This document shows, piece after piece, positions 1 through 8,570 of a DNA stretch of 64,000 nt (within the stretch, counting starts at the first letter, position 1; each line of letters opens with the position of its first letter). The stretch is from Rhodanobacter sp. AS-Z3 (GTDB lineage Bacteria > Pseudomonadota > Gammaproteobacteria > Xanthomonadales > Rhodanobacteraceae). Position numbers and translations under genes: made by a program. Location of the stretch: NCBI RefSeq assembly GCF_029224025.1, contig NZ_CP119392.1:1883001-1947000 (forward strand), given 5' to 3'. The notes below the pieces were generated by a model. It was not told the origin of the DNA. It did not search any database and saw only the letters and a list, made by a program, of their open reading frames with translations.

Positions 1-586
1 AAGAGTCGATCATGTCCAGCAGCGGCAAGCCGAGCAGGTCATCGAAACTTTCGTAGCCAAACGTGTCCAGGTAGGACTGGTTGGCGCGAACATGCATGCC
101 TTCGTGCACGTAGGCGATGGCATCGGTGGACGAGTCGAGCAGCGCGTCGCAACGGCGCTCGGTTTCACGCAGGGCGGTGTGCAGCCAGCGAACCTGGCGC
201 CGCGTACGCAGCGCGTCGAACTCTCGCTTCAGCACCGCGATAAGTTGCTTGGGATGACTGCGCGAAGCGATGCCGCGGGCGCCGCGGGCGAACAGGTCGG
301 CGACCAACTCGTTGTCCATCGCATTGACCAGGCCAATCAGCGAGAAGTCACGGCCGTAAGCCTCCAGCACCTTCATCGCCTCGTCCAGGCTGATGGTGGT
401 GACCGCCGAATCGAAGATGACCAGGTCGGGTTCCAGCTCGCTGACCGCGGCCTGCATCTGTTCGACGTTGGTGGCGCGAGCCGGGCGAACGGCGATACCA
501 CTGTTGCGCAGCAGGCTGATGATCTGTTCGGCCTCTTCGAGCGAGCTCTCGACGAAGAGAATCTTGATGACGTAATCGTTTTTCAT
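1..586 (-). CDS. fimX: FimX-like c-di-GMP signalling protein, N-terminal part (gene runs off the left edge)
   Basis: Only the first 195 codons are in the window. They encode a receiver-like domain (about residues 1-125) and the start of a PAS domain. The linker and PAS carry RRCDALLDSSTDAIAYVHEG and then MHVRANQSYLDTFGYES, which closely resembles the REC-PAS junction of Pseudomonas FimX as I recall it. FimX continues with GGDEF and EAL domains, binds c-di-GMP and drives type IV pilus assembly and twitching at the cell pole. The receiver looks degenerate: the usual acidic pair near the N-terminus reads FVESS, though an Asp remains in DLVIFDS. The ATG at 584-586 is followed directly by MKNDYVIKILFVE. 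The FimX identity is inferred because GGDEF and EAL lie outside the window. Confidence 0.75.
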   Translation of the reverse strand, partial: MKNDYVIKILFVESSLEEAEQIISLLRNSGIAVRPARATNVEQMQAAVSELEPDLVIFDSAVTTISLDEAMKVLEAYGRDFSLIGLVNAMDNELVADLFARGARGIASRSHPKQLIAVLKREFDALRTRRQVRWLHTALRETERRCDALLDSSTDAIAYVHEGMHVRANQSYLDTFGYESFDDLLGLPLLDMIDS

Positions 587-719
587 GTGGCCTGATGCTG
601 TCCGGTGGTCATCGAGGGCGGTTCGGATAGGCCGAGCGGGATGGGTCTGGCTATAGGTTGTAACGGATTCTGCTTGCAGTCGCCAGCAAAAAACGGCATC
701 GAAGGCATGCGGAGCAGCC

Positions 720-1730
720 TCACAGCGGGCGCTTGGAGCCGTCGCCAGCGACTTCGCGCACCAAACGAGGTACCAGATAACCCGGCAGGCGTGTGCGCAA
801 CGTGTTCATCAATGCCTGGGCACGGGAGTCACTGACCTCGAAATGAGCCGCGCCCTGCACTCGATCCAGTTGGTGCAAATAGTAAGGCAGCACGCCGGCG
901 GCGAACAGACGTTCGGACAGAAGCGCCAGTAGCTCGGCGTCGTCATTGACTCCGCGCAGCAGCACGGATTGATTGAGCACGGTCGCCCCGGCAGTCTTCA
1001 GCCGAGCCACGGCGGCATCGACGCTGGCGTCCAGTTCGTTGGCGTGGTTGGCGTGCAATACCACGACTTTTTGCAGCGGGAGGGCGCCCAGCCAGTCAAT
1101 GAAGGCTTCGTCGATTCGCTCCGGCAACACTACCGGCAGGCGCGTGTGGATGCGCAGGCGGATCACCTGTGGCAGCTCGGCCAGGCCATGGCTCAACTCC
1201 GCCAGCTTGTGGGTGGCTAGCGCCAGCGGGTCACCGCCGGACAGGATCAGCTCGCGAATCGACGGGTCGGCCTTGAGCTGTGCCAGTGCGTCATGCCATT
1301 GCGAGGCCGCGGCAATCTCCTCGCCGTACGGAAAATGGCGACGGAAGCAGTAGCGACAGTTCACCGCGCAACTGCCGCTGGCGATCAGCAGGGCGCGACC
1401 ATCGTATTTGTGCAAAAAGCCCTGGCCGGACTTCGAGGCCATGTCGCCTACGGCATCGCTGGTGAAACCGTCGACCTGATCGTGCTCGAACCGTTGCGGC
1501 AGCACCTGCAACAACAGCGGGTCGGTCGGGTCGTTGTGACGCATCCGTGCCACGAATCCGCGCGGGACCCGCAACGCAAAGCCGGCATCATCCGCTGGCA
1601 GCAAGTCGCTGCGATGGCCCAGCCCTACCGCCTGCAACAGTTCGGCCGGATCGGTGATCGCATCGCGCCAGAGCTCGCGCCAGTCGGATATGACAGGCGA
1701 TAGGCGGGAATGGGGGCTTGCGGTTATCAT
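720..1730 (-). CDS. epmB: EF-P beta-lysylation protein EpmB (lysine 2,3-aminomutase-like radical SAM enzyme)
   Basis: This 336-residue protein carries a radical-SAM cysteine motif CAVNCRYC (Cys121, Cys125, Cys128) followed by FRRHFPYGEE, as in the KamA/YjeK family. EpmB converts (S)-alpha-lysine to (R)-beta-lysine, which EpmA attaches to Lys34 of elongation factor P. It is transcribed away from efp with under 90 bases between the starts, which supports the function. I chose ATG at 1728-1730, preceded by AAGG. An in-frame TTG at 1751 would add seven residues. EpmA, the ligase partner, is not in this window. Confidence 0.93.
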   Translation of the reverse strand: MITASPHSRLSPVISDWRELWRDAITDPAELLQAVGLGHRSDLLPADDAGFALRVPRGFVARMRHNDPTDPLLLQVLPQRFEHDQVDGFTSDAVGDMASKSGQGFLHKYDGRALLIASGSCAVNCRYCFRRHFPYGEEIAAASQWHDALAQLKADPSIRELILSGGDPLALATHKLAELSHGLAELPQVIRLRIHTRLPVVLPERIDEAFIDWLGALPLQKVVVLHANHANELDASVDAAVARLKTAGATVLNQSVLLRGVNDDAELLALLSERLFAAGVLPYYLHQLDRVQGAAHFEVSDSRAQALMNTLRTRLPGYLVPRLVREVAGDGSKRPL

Positions 1731-1818
1731 ATCGGGCCTTGGATCGGGCAATGACGCCCGTGACAGACATCCATTTTAGCCGCCCCTCGGGCGAAATCGA
1801 CTCCGGAGCAGATAGCGC

Positions 1819-2397
1819 ATGGCGACCCTTGGCCTCAACGACGTCAAAACGGGCAAGAAGATCCTTCACAATGGTGATCCGTGGATCATCACCGAAGCGG
1901 ACTTCGTCAAGCCCGGCAAGGGTCAGGCGTTCACCCGCATTCGCATCCGCAACTTGAAGGATGGTCGCACCACCGAGCAGACGCTGAAGTCGAGCGACTC
2001 CTTCGAGGAAGCCGACGCCACCGATACCGACATGCAGTTGTCCTTCATCGACGGCATCGGCAAGGACCGCATCTGGAACTTCATGAACATGGAGACCTTC
2101 GAGATGGCGCCCGCCACGCTGACCGCGATGGGCGATACCTGGAAGTGGTTGAAGGGCGAGGAAGAGTGCGTGGTCACCTTGTTCAACGGCGGCATCGTGG
2201 CCGTACAGGCACCGAAGTTCGTGGAGCTGAAGATCGTCGAGACCGATCCGGGCGTTCGCGGCGACACCTCGGGCGGTGGCGGCAAGCCGGCCACGCTGGA
2301 AACCGGCGCGGTGGTGCGCGTGCCGCTGTTCGTCAATCAGGACGAAATCATCAAGGTCGACACCCGCACCGGCGAGTACGACAGCCGCGTGAAGTGA
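1819..2397 (+). CDS. efp: Translation elongation factor P
   Basis: EF-P binds the ribosome between the P and E sites and relieves stalling at polyproline stretches. The 192-residue protein has the KOW-like N-terminal domain and two OB folds. The tip of domain I reads VKPGKGQAF, and the last lysine of that motif is exactly residue 34, the site that receives beta-lysine in EpmA/EpmB organisms. The ending [12 protein letters not shown] is typical. It is divergent from epmB, so the modifier and its target lie together. A paralogue (efpL) is found at 38.5-39.0 kb. Confidence 0.97.
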   Translation: MATLGLNDVKTGKKILHNGDPWIITEADFVKPGKGQAFTRIRIRNLKDGRTTEQTLKSSDSFEEADATDTDMQLSFIDGIGKDRIWNFMNMETFEMAPATLTAMGDTWKWLKGEEECVVTLFNGGIVAVQAPKFVELKIVETDPGVRGDTSGGGGKPATLETGAVVRVPLFVNQDEIIKVDTRTGEYDSRVK

Positions 2398-2533
2398 GTG
2401 ATGGGAGCCTCGCGCTCCCCTCGCTGATCGAAACGGTCGTGCAAGCGCGTGACCGGTAAAGCGAATGGGGCGGGCGCCGCAAGGTGTGCCGCCCCATGTC
2501 GTATTCACTAGTACTGCTGCATGGAGCTAACCA

Positions 2534-3865
2534 ATGAGCCAGATCAATCCGCAATCCGTCGACTTGATGATCGAGGCGCGCTGGGTTGTGCCGATCGAGC
2601 CGCATGCGGTGGTGCTGGAAGATCATGCTGTGGTGGTACACGGCGATCGTATCGTCGCCTTGCTGCCGATTGCTGATGCCCGTGCAGCCTATGCGCCGCG
2701 CGAGCGCGTCGAATTGCGCGAACATGCACTGATCCCCGGTCTGATCAACAGCCACACGCACAACCCGATGACCTTGCTGCGTGGACTCGCCGATGATCTG
2801 CCGCTGATGGTGTGGCTGCAGCAGCACATCTGGCCGGCCGAGGCAAAGGTGATCGGGCCGGAGTTCGTGCGTGATGGCGTCGAGCTGGCCGTGGCCGAGA
2901 TGTTGCGCGGCGGCACCACCTGCGCCAACGAGAATTATTTTTTCCCCGACGTGATCGGCGCCACTTATCGCAAGCTGGGTTTTCGCGCGGTAGTAGGCCT
3001 GCCGGTGATCCAGTTCCCCACCGCCTGGGCGAAAACCCAGGACGAATACTTCGAGCGCGCCGGCGAAGTGCACGACAGCTTCATCGGCGACAGCCTGCTC
3101 ACCACCGCGTTCGTGCCGCATGCACCGTATACCGTGTCGGATGAGAGCTTCGAGCGCATCCGCGTGCTGGCCGATCAGCTGGACATTCCGGTGCATCTGC
3201 ACACGCACGAGACCGCGCAGGAAGTCGAAGACGAAAAAGCCAAGAGCGGGTTGCGCCCGTTCCAGCGGCTGCAGAAGCTGGGCATCGTCAATGATCGACT
3301 GGTTGCCGTGCATATGACCCAGCTGACCGATGGCGAGATTGCCGCATGCGCCGCGGCCGGCGTATCGGTGGTGCATTGTCCGGAATCCAACCTCAAGCTG
3401 GCCTCCGGTTTTTGCCCCGCAGAGAAGCTGCGCAAGGCGGGCGTCAACGTGGCGATCGGCACCGATGGTTGCGCATCCAACAACGACCTGGACATGTTCG
3501 GTGAAATGCGTACCGCCGCCTTGCTGGCCAAGGCGGTGGCCGGTGACGCCGCGGCATTCGACGCGGCGTTCGCACTGCGTGCGGCCACCCTCAACGGTGC
3601 CAAGGCGATCGGGCTGGAGGCAAAAATCGGTTCAATCGAGGTCGGCAAGCAGGCTGACTTCGCCGCCGTACGGTTGAGTGATCTGGAAACCCAGCCGATG
3701 TTTCATGTGATCTCGCAACTGGTTTATGCGACCGGACGGCATCAGGTCAGCGATGTGTGGATCGCCGGCGTACGCAAGCTGGCGGCGCGTGAGCTGGTGG
3801 ATATGGACACCGGCGCCATCCTGACCCGCGCACGCGCCTGGCGCGAGCGCATTGCCTCGGCCTGA
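2534..3865 (+). CDS. TRZ/ATZ-family amidohydrolase, 5'-methylthioadenosine/S-adenosylhomocysteine deaminase-like
   Basis: A 443-residue metal-dependent amidohydrolase of the MtaD/ATZ group. The visible metal and active-site motifs are SHTHNP (His74 and His76) with TLLRGLADD, HLHTHET in mid-protein, VHCPESNLKL, and IGTDGCASNNDLDMFGEM. Relatives deaminate methylthioadenosine, S-adenosylhomocysteine or related purine nucleosides, which would be a salvage role in the cytoplasm. Substrate cannot be read from sequence. ATG at 2534 starts 137 bases after efp. A small YciI-like gene follows after 13 bases and is probably co-transcribed. Confidence 0.85.
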   Translation: MSQINPQSVDLMIEARWVVPIEPHAVVLEDHAVVVHGDRIVALLPIADARAAYAPRERVELREHALIPGLINSHTHNPMTLLRGLADDLPLMVWLQQHIWPAEAKVIGPEFVRDGVELAVAEMLRGGTTCANENYFFPDVIGATYRKLGFRAVVGLPVIQFPTAWAKTQDEYFERAGEVHDSFIGDSLLTTAFVPHAPYTVSDESFERIRVLADQLDIPVHLHTHETAQEVEDEKAKSGLRPFQRLQKLGIVNDRLVAVHMTQLTDGEIAACAAAGVSVVHCPESNLKLASGFCPAEKLRKAGVNVAIGTDGCASNNDLDMFGEMRTAALLAKAVAGDAAAFDAAFALRAATLNGAKAIGLEAKIGSIEVGKQADFAAVRLSDLETQPMFHVISQLVYATGRHQVSDVWIAGVRKLAARELVDMDTGAILTRARAWRERIASA

Positions 3866-3878
3866 TAGGGAGTCCACG

Positions 3879-4130
3879 GTGAGTCGTTACCTGATCCTGC
3901 TGATGCGCAGGCCGCATCTTGATCCGGCCGTGATACCGCTGCATCTGGCGTATCTCGATGGCCTGCGTGAACAGGGGCAGGTGGAGCTTTCCGGTGGCTT
4001 CAGCGACAAATCCGGCGGCGCTTATTTGCTGCAGGCGAGTGATCTGGCAGAAGCCACGTCGATCGCGAACAACGACCCGGCGCACATCAGTGGTGGCTGG
4101 GATATAACGGTATACGAATGGCAGACCTGA
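3879..4130 (+). CDS. YciI-like small protein
   Basis: An 83-residue protein beginning MSRYLILLMRRPHLDPAVIP and ending DPAHISGGWDITVYEWQT. The pattern of an N-terminal beta strand, an HLAYLDGLREQGQV helix, GGF..KSGGAYLL and a DPxxxxG..D turn is that of the YciI/dimeric alpha-beta barrel superfamily. Function of this subgroup is unknown. The start is GTG at 3879, preceded by AGGGA at 3867-3871. It lies 13 bases after the MtaD-like gene, suggesting one transcript. A two-hairpin repeat element begins immediately after its stop. Confidence 0.7.
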   Translation: MSRYLILLMRRPHLDPAVIPLHLAYLDGLREQGQVELSGGFSDKSGGAYLLQASDLAEATSIANNDPAHISGGWDITVYEWQT

Positions 4131-4193
4131 ATTTTTGCGCTCATCCGTGAGTGCAAACAGCAAAAGGCGGCCATCCCTGGCCGCACTCTTCAA
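4131..4193 (+). repeat. Two-hairpin intergenic element, copy 1
   Basis: It begins directly after a stop codon. Hairpin 1 is GCGCTCA/TGAGTGC at 4137-4154 with a TCCG loop. An A-rich spacer CAAACAGCAAAA follows. Hairpin 2 is GCGGCCA/TGGCCGC at 4167-4184, then ACTCTTCAA. The same order of words and stems occurs at 9756-9813 after dksA. It sits between a YciI-like gene and ubiG and could act as a terminator-like 3' end, an mRNA-stability element or a dispersed repeat. No poly-T tract follows hairpin 2, so it is not a classical terminator. Confidence 0.6.
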
Positions 4194-4210
4194 TAGAATC
4201 ACCGCTTATC

Positions 4211-4927
4211 ATGGATTCCAGCATGACCGTCGCCAACGTCAGCCCCGATGAAATTGCCCGCTTCGACAGCCTGGCGGCACGCTGGTGGGACCCGGATGGC
4301 GAGTCGCGCCCCTTGCATGATCTGAACCCGGTGCGCGCCGCCTACATCGCCGCACGCACCGATCTGCGCGATGCGAGGGTAGTCGATGTCGGTTGCGGCG
4401 GTGGCCTGCTCAGCGAGGCGCTGGCGCGCGCTGGCGCACGCGTCACCGGTATCGACATGGGCAGCAAGGTTATTGACGTGGCGAAGCTGCATTTGCACGA
4501 GTCGAATCTGAGTGTTGATTACCGCGTGCAGTCCTCGGCTGCGCTGGCGGCTGCCGAGCCGGAAAGTTTCGATGCGGTGTGCTGCATGGAACTGATTGAA
4601 CATGTGCCCGACCCCGCGGCGCTGGTGAACGACCTCGCTGCGATGTTGAAGCCCGGCGCGTGCTTGTTCATGTCGACCATCAATCGCACGCCGGTGGCGT
4701 TCGGCGCAGCCATCGTGGGCGCCGAATACGTGATGCGCATGTTGCCGCGAGGCACCCATCACTACGCGCAATTCCTCAAGCCCTCCGAACTCGGTCGTCT
4801 GCTGCGCCAGGCCGGACTGGAACTGGAAGACGTCTCCGGTCTGGGCTACAACCCGCTCACCCGCAAGGCATGGCTGAGCAAGGTCACCGCCATCAATTAC
4901 GTGCTCAGCGCACGCAAGCCGGCATGA
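4211..4927 (+). CDS. ubiG: Bifunctional 3-demethylubiquinone/2-polyprenyl-6-hydroxyphenol O-methyltransferase UbiG
   Basis: This SAM-dependent methyltransferase (238 residues) carries out both O-methylations of ubiquinone synthesis. The family hallmark at the N-terminus is FDSLAARWWDPDGESRPLHDLNPVR. The SAM-binding motif is VVDVGCGGGLLSEALARAGARVTGID, followed by CMELIEHVPDP and the TINRTPVAFGAAIVGAEYVMRMLPRGTHHY region. The start chosen is ATG 4211 (MDSSMTVANVSPDEIARF). Its stop overlaps the gph start (ATGA), so the two are translationally coupled. Confidence 0.95.
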   Translation: MDSSMTVANVSPDEIARFDSLAARWWDPDGESRPLHDLNPVRAAYIAARTDLRDARVVDVGCGGGLLSEALARAGARVTGIDMGSKVIDVAKLHLHESNLSVDYRVQSSAALAAAEPESFDAVCCMELIEHVPDPAALVNDLAAMLKPGACLFMSTINRTPVAFGAAIVGAEYVMRMLPRGTHHYAQFLKPSELGRLLRQAGLELEDVSGLGYNPLTRKAWLSKVTAINYVLSARKPA

Positions 4928-5607
4928 GTCGTTCGCTTCCGAAAGACATCCAGGGCGTGCTGTTCGATCTGGACGGCACCTTGCTCGACAGCGCGCCTGA
5001 CCTCTACGCTGCCTTGCTGGCGCAATGTGCGGAAGAGGGCGTACCGCCGCCGCCCTACGGGCCAGTGCGCGAAGTGGTTTCGCGCGGTGCGCGCGCCGTG
5101 CTGCGGTGCGCGTTTGCCCATCTAGACGAGGATGCCTTGCTGGCGCGGGTGCCGCGCTATCTCGAGCTCTACCAGCAAGTGATGGCGCAGCAAACACAAA
5201 CGTTCGACGGTGTGGATGAGCTGCTGGCAGGGATCGAGGCGCAGGGGCTGCGTTGGGGCATCGTCACCAACAAAGCCGCGTTCCTCACCGATGAGCTGGT
5301 GCAACGCATCGGTTGGGCCGAGCGCGCCAGTGCGGTGGTTTCCGGTGACACCTTGCCGGTGAAGAAGCCCGATCCGGCACCAGTGCTGCTGGCCTGCGAG
5401 CGCGCGCAGCTGACACCAGAGTATTGTCTGTTCGTTGGCGATGATCGCCGCGACATCCAGGCCGGCAAGGCCGCCGGGCTGTACACGGTGGCGGTGAGCT
5501 GGGGTTATCTGGATGGCGGCGATCCCCGTGACTGGGGCGCCGATCGGGTGGTGAATCATCCGGCGGAATTGCTCGCGCTGTTGCAACGCGAACCGAGCGT
5601 CGCATGA
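4924..5607 (+). CDS. gph: Phosphoglycolate phosphatase (HAD superfamily)
   Basis: A 227-residue haloacid-dehalogenase-type phosphatase. Motif I is VLFDLDGTLLDSAPDL with both catalytic aspartates, motif II is VTNK, the lysine motif is KKPDPAPVLLAC, and motif IV is FVGDDRRDIQAGKAAG. Gph removes phosphate from 2-phosphoglycolate. Many Xanthomonadales place it next to ubiG, where it has sometimes been named after N-acetylmuramate-6-phosphate phosphatase, so the exact substrate is not certain. The ATG overlaps the ubiG stop, and the next gene overlaps its own stop. Confidence 0.88.
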   Translation: MSRSLPKDIQGVLFDLDGTLLDSAPDLYAALLAQCAEEGVPPPPYGPVREVVSRGARAVLRCAFAHLDEDALLARVPRYLELYQQVMAQQTQTFDGVDELLAGIEAQGLRWGIVTNKAAFLTDELVQRIGWAERASAVVSGDTLPVKKPDPAPVLLACERAQLTPEYCLFVGDDRRDIQAGKAAGLYTVAVSWGYLDGGDPRDWGADRVVNHPAELLALLQREPSVA

Positions 5608-6458
5608 TCGAGCTGATTGAACAGAACGCGGTGCTGCAGGGCTTCATCGACAAGTGGCTGGCGGTGCAACCGCAGCAGCGCATTGCGCTGGCCTTTGTCG
5701 ATGGTCGCCGCTACCCCGGTCATGTTGCGCTGGCGGCGCTGGAACAGGAGCTGCTGGGCGCGGCCTACGGCATCCGCGAACCGCAGGTCGCTGTCGCCAA
5801 GCTCGGCTGGTGGGCCGAGGAGCTGGCCGGCGCCGCGGCCAGCGGCGGTCGCCATCCACTGAGCCAGGTGCTGTTCGACGACGAGCGCGCGCATATGATC
5901 ACCAGCGAGGTGTGGCTGGCGCCGGTGCTGGCGGCGATGTCACAGCTGGAGCAGGGCACCGCGGCCGACTTCGCCGGGCAGATCGACGCGGCGATGCCGC
6001 TGCATGGCGCACTGGCTGCGCTGGAAACGGCGTGGTGGTACGGCGCAAACGCGTCGTGCGAACATGCCGCGCGCGTGGCGGTGCTGAATCATCTTTTGTA
6101 TGCGCTGCTGCGGCTGGACTCGGACGCCGAACGCGACCGCCTGCCGCTGCCGATGGCGCGGTTGGCCCGGCATGGTCTGGATCGCACGCAGTTGCGTGGC
6201 AGCAGTGAAGCGCGGCAGCAGGCGATCAAGGCGCAACTGGAAGACTTGTTGGCCAGTTGGAGCGCATCGGCCAAGCTGGCGGGACCGTTGAGCGTATTTC
6301 GCGCGCTGGAGTCGCGCCATGCCAACAAGCTGGCGCAGCGCGCCGTGCGTTCCGGCGATGCGCTGGCCACCTTGCAGGCAGGTCAGCCGCGTACCGGACT
6401 GGCGACGGCGCTGCAGGCGTGGCAGGCCGCGCGTGCGTGGCAGCGCCAGCGCGGGTAG
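5604..6458 (+). CDS. Squalene/phytoene-synthase-like protein, probably lacking prenyl-synthase activity
   Basis: A 284-residue, largely helical protein that overlaps the gph stop by four bases. Its order of helices, with LAFVDGRRYPGHVALAALEQEL, ELAGAAASGGRHPLSQVLFDD and LALLRLDSDAERDRLPLPMARLARHG-like stretches, resembles trans-isoprenyl diphosphate synthases of the squalene/phytoene group. I do not see the two DxxxD metal motifs expected for catalysis, only scattered acidic residues. It could be a divergent enzyme or a structural relative such as the NDUFAF6-type assembly factors. The call rests on remembered gene neighbourhoods in Xanthomonas and is moderate. Confidence 0.5.
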   Translation: MIELIEQNAVLQGFIDKWLAVQPQQRIALAFVDGRRYPGHVALAALEQELLGAAYGIREPQVAVAKLGWWAEELAGAAASGGRHPLSQVLFDDERAHMITSEVWLAPVLAAMSQLEQGTAADFAGQIDAAMPLHGALAALETAWWYGANASCEHAARVAVLNHLLYALLRLDSDAERDRLPLPMARLARHGLDRTQLRGSSEARQQAIKAQLEDLLASWSASAKLAGPLSVFRALESRHANKLAQRAVRSGDALATLQAGQPRTGLATALQAWQAARAWQRQRG

Positions 6459-6567
6459 ATTCGTTCAAGACGCAGCGTTTCCCCCACGTCACTATTGCGC
6501 CGTGGGCTGCGTGCCCCAAGATTGCTGGCTTCACCGGTGCGTTGCTGCGCCGAGCTCAGGACTCACC

Positions 6568-7515
6568 ATGCCGAATCAGGAAAATACCGCTCGCCTGCTG
6601 CCCGATGTGGCCGTTCACGCGCAACCCCATCTCGCCGGGGCGCTGGACTGGGTGGGCATGGCCGATATCCAGGTGCCGGTGCTGTTTGACGCCGGTGATG
6701 GCCAACCGCAGCGTGCCAGCGCACGGGCGGGCGCCTTCGTCAATTTGAAGCGGCCGGACAAACGCGGCATCCACATGTCGCGGCTATACCTGCAAGTCGA
6801 GCAGGCGTTGAGCACACAGCCACTAACGGGTGCCATGCTGCATGAGCTGTTGCGTGGTTTTCTCGATTCGCACAAGGATCTGTCCGATCGCGCCTGCCTC
6901 AGCATCCGCTTCGAGCATCTGGTGCGTCGACCCGCGTTGAAGAGTGCCAACAGCGGCTGGCGTGCCTATCCGGTTTGCATCGAAGCCAGCCTGACTGGCG
7001 ACGAATTCTTGCTGGAGTTCGGTACCGAGGTGGTCTACTCCTCGACCTGTCCGGCATCGGCAGCGTTGTCGCGGCAGCTGATCCAGGATCAATTCGCCAA
7101 TGACTTCGCCACGAATCAGCCGCTTGACCATGCCGCCGTGCTGGCGTGGCTGGGCAGCGAGAAAGGCATTGTGGCCACCGCGCACGCCCAGCGCAGCGTG
7201 GCGCGCCTGCGCGTGCGCCCGGTGCCGGGTGCCGGCTTCCATCTGATTGACCTGATCGATCGGGTCGAACACGCGCTGGGTACACCGGTGCAGACCGCGG
7301 TGAAGCGAGAGGACGAACAGGCCTTTGCGCTGGCCAATGGCGGCAACCTGATGTTCTGTGAAGACGCGGCGCGGCGCATTCAGAAGGCGCTTGATGCCGA
7401 CGCTCGCCTGGGCGACTTCCATGTTCGCGTTGAACATCAGGAAAGCCTGCATCCACATGATGCGGTGGCCTACGCCAGCAAAGGAGTGGAAGGCGGTTAC
7501 GGTTCGTCCGTATAG
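6568..7515 (+). CDS. folE2: GTP cyclohydrolase I type B (FolE2)
   Basis: This 315-residue enzyme converts GTP to 7,8-dihydroneopterin triphosphate, the first step of tetrahydrofolate synthesis. Family motifs are DWVGMADIQVPV, NLKRPDKRGIHMSRLYL, YSSTCPASAALSRQL with the conserved active-site cysteine, TAHAQRSVARLRV and a C-terminal VRVEHQESLHPHDAVAY. FolE2 is metal-promiscuous and in many bacteria replaces the zinc enzyme FolE when zinc is scarce. I could not recognise a convincing Zur operator upstream. Start ATG is at 6568. The frame is open further upstream but carries no family similarity there. Confidence 0.93.
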   Translation: MPNQENTARLLPDVAVHAQPHLAGALDWVGMADIQVPVLFDAGDGQPQRASARAGAFVNLKRPDKRGIHMSRLYLQVEQALSTQPLTGAMLHELLRGFLDSHKDLSDRACLSIRFEHLVRRPALKSANSGWRAYPVCIEASLTGDEFLLEFGTEVVYSSTCPASAALSRQLIQDQFANDFATNQPLDHAAVLAWLGSEKGIVATAHAQRSVARLRVRPVPGAGFHLIDLIDRVEHALGTPVQTAVKREDEQAFALANGGNLMFCEDAARRIQKALDADARLGDFHVRVEHQESLHPHDAVAYASKGVEGGYGSSV

Positions 7516-7547
7516 TCCGCACGGGTTGGGCGAGAGCCGGGGAATTT

Positions 7548-8144
7548 GTGCGCGAACAGGGTTGGCTGGTCGAGTGGGATGATGCGCGTGGTTTCGGCTT
7601 TGTCGTCACTCACGGTGGCGATCAGCGTGTCTTCGTGCATGTCAGGCAATTCGCACCGGGCAGGGCGCGCCGACCCCGGCAGGGCGACATCCTGGTCTAC
7701 GAGGTGAAGCGCGGTGAGCGCGGCCGGTTGATCGCCGATGCCGTCCGCTTTTCCAGCGCAGCGAAGCGCCAGGCTCGGGACACGCGACGCGCCCACTGGG
7801 GTTTGGCCGAGACGGTTGCGCTGCTGTGGGGCATGGGTCTGATCGCGATGCTGCTGACAGACAAAATACCGTGGCAGGTTGCCGCGGGCTATCCGCTGCT
7901 GAGCGTGGTCGCCTGGCTGGTCTATCAGAAGGACAAACGCGCCGCTGGCAGCGGTCGCTGGCGGACGCCGGAGTCCACGTTGCAATTGCTTGCTTTGCTG
8001 GGTGGTTGGCCTGGTGCGTGGTTGGCGCAGAAATATCTGCGACACAAGTCGAGCAAGACCAGCTTTCAGATCACCTTCTGGTTCATGGTGGCGCTGAATC
8101 TGATGGGCTTGTTCTGGCTCGTTCCGCGGTTGCTGGCGGTATAG
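7548..8144 (+). CDS. Cold-shock-domain / DUF1294 membrane fusion protein
   Basis: The 198-residue protein has two parts. Residues 1-70 form a cold-shock-like OB fold (WDDARGFGFVVTHGGDQRVFVHVRQF), with the RNA-binding patterns GFGFV and VFVH. Residues 80-198 hold about four membrane helices ending in the DUF1294 signature (LLGGWPGAWLAQKYLRHKSSKTSFQITFW). This architecture is widespread in Proteobacteria but has no settled function. It probably tethers a nucleic-acid-binding domain to the inner membrane. The start is GTG at 7548 with GGGGA just upstream, 32 bases after folE2. Confidence 0.85.
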   Translation: MREQGWLVEWDDARGFGFVVTHGGDQRVFVHVRQFAPGRARRPRQGDILVYEVKRGERGRLIADAVRFSSAAKRQARDTRRAHWGLAETVALLWGMGLIAMLLTDKIPWQVAAGYPLLSVVAWLVYQKDKRAAGSGRWRTPESTLQLLALLGGWPGAWLAQKYLRHKSSKTSFQITFWFMVALNLMGLFWLVPRLLAV

Positions 8145-8183
8145 CCACGTTGGCCGCGGCTTGTCGACAGTGTGATATGCCGA

Positions 8184-8456
8184 TCAATCCGGACCCGCGG
8201 GATCGTCCTTGCAGCGGCAACGCGGAAGATGAAACTGCTCGGGCACCGGGTCCTCGCCACCAGTGCACAGTGGCTGGCAGCGCAGCAGGCGCCAGCCGGT
8301 CAGCACGCTGCCGCGCCACGGGCCGAAGCGGGTGACAGCAATGCGTGCATAATCAGAGCAACTGGGGTGAAAGCGGCAGTGTGGACCAAGCAATGGACTG
8401 ATCAGGCGCTTGTACAAATGCAGCAACCACAGTATGAATCGGGTTGGGGTAATCAT
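8184..8456 (-). CDS. yidD: Membrane protein insertion efficiency factor YidD
   Basis: A 90-residue protein beginning MITPTRFILWLLHLYKRLIS, with the family signature SPLLGPHCRFHPSCSDYA and the ending GWRLLRCQPLCTGGEDPVPE. YidD is a small amphipathic inner-membrane-associated protein that assists YidC and Sec in membrane protein insertion. It is usually found beside rnpA and yidC, so here it stands apart from its common context, next to dksA and on the opposite strand. Start ATG is at 8454-8456. Confidence 0.93.
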   Translation of the reverse strand: MITPTRFILWLLHLYKRLISPLLGPHCRFHPSCSDYARIAVTRFGPWRGSVLTGWRLLRCQPLCTGGEDPVPEQFHLPRCRCKDDPAGPD

Positions 8457-8570
8457 GTGCTGGAACGGTTGGCCTCTGGTAATGGTACAAGTATTCCAGA
8501 GGTAGACTTGCTGGTGCAGGACACATGGGCTATAACACCCGGCCGCCACGGCCATTAACGGTGAAGGGAT

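Noticed and set aside
6940..6960. Match to the ACTCTTCA end word of the two-hairpin element
   Set aside because: It is inside the folE2 coding sequence, on the other strand and without either hairpin.
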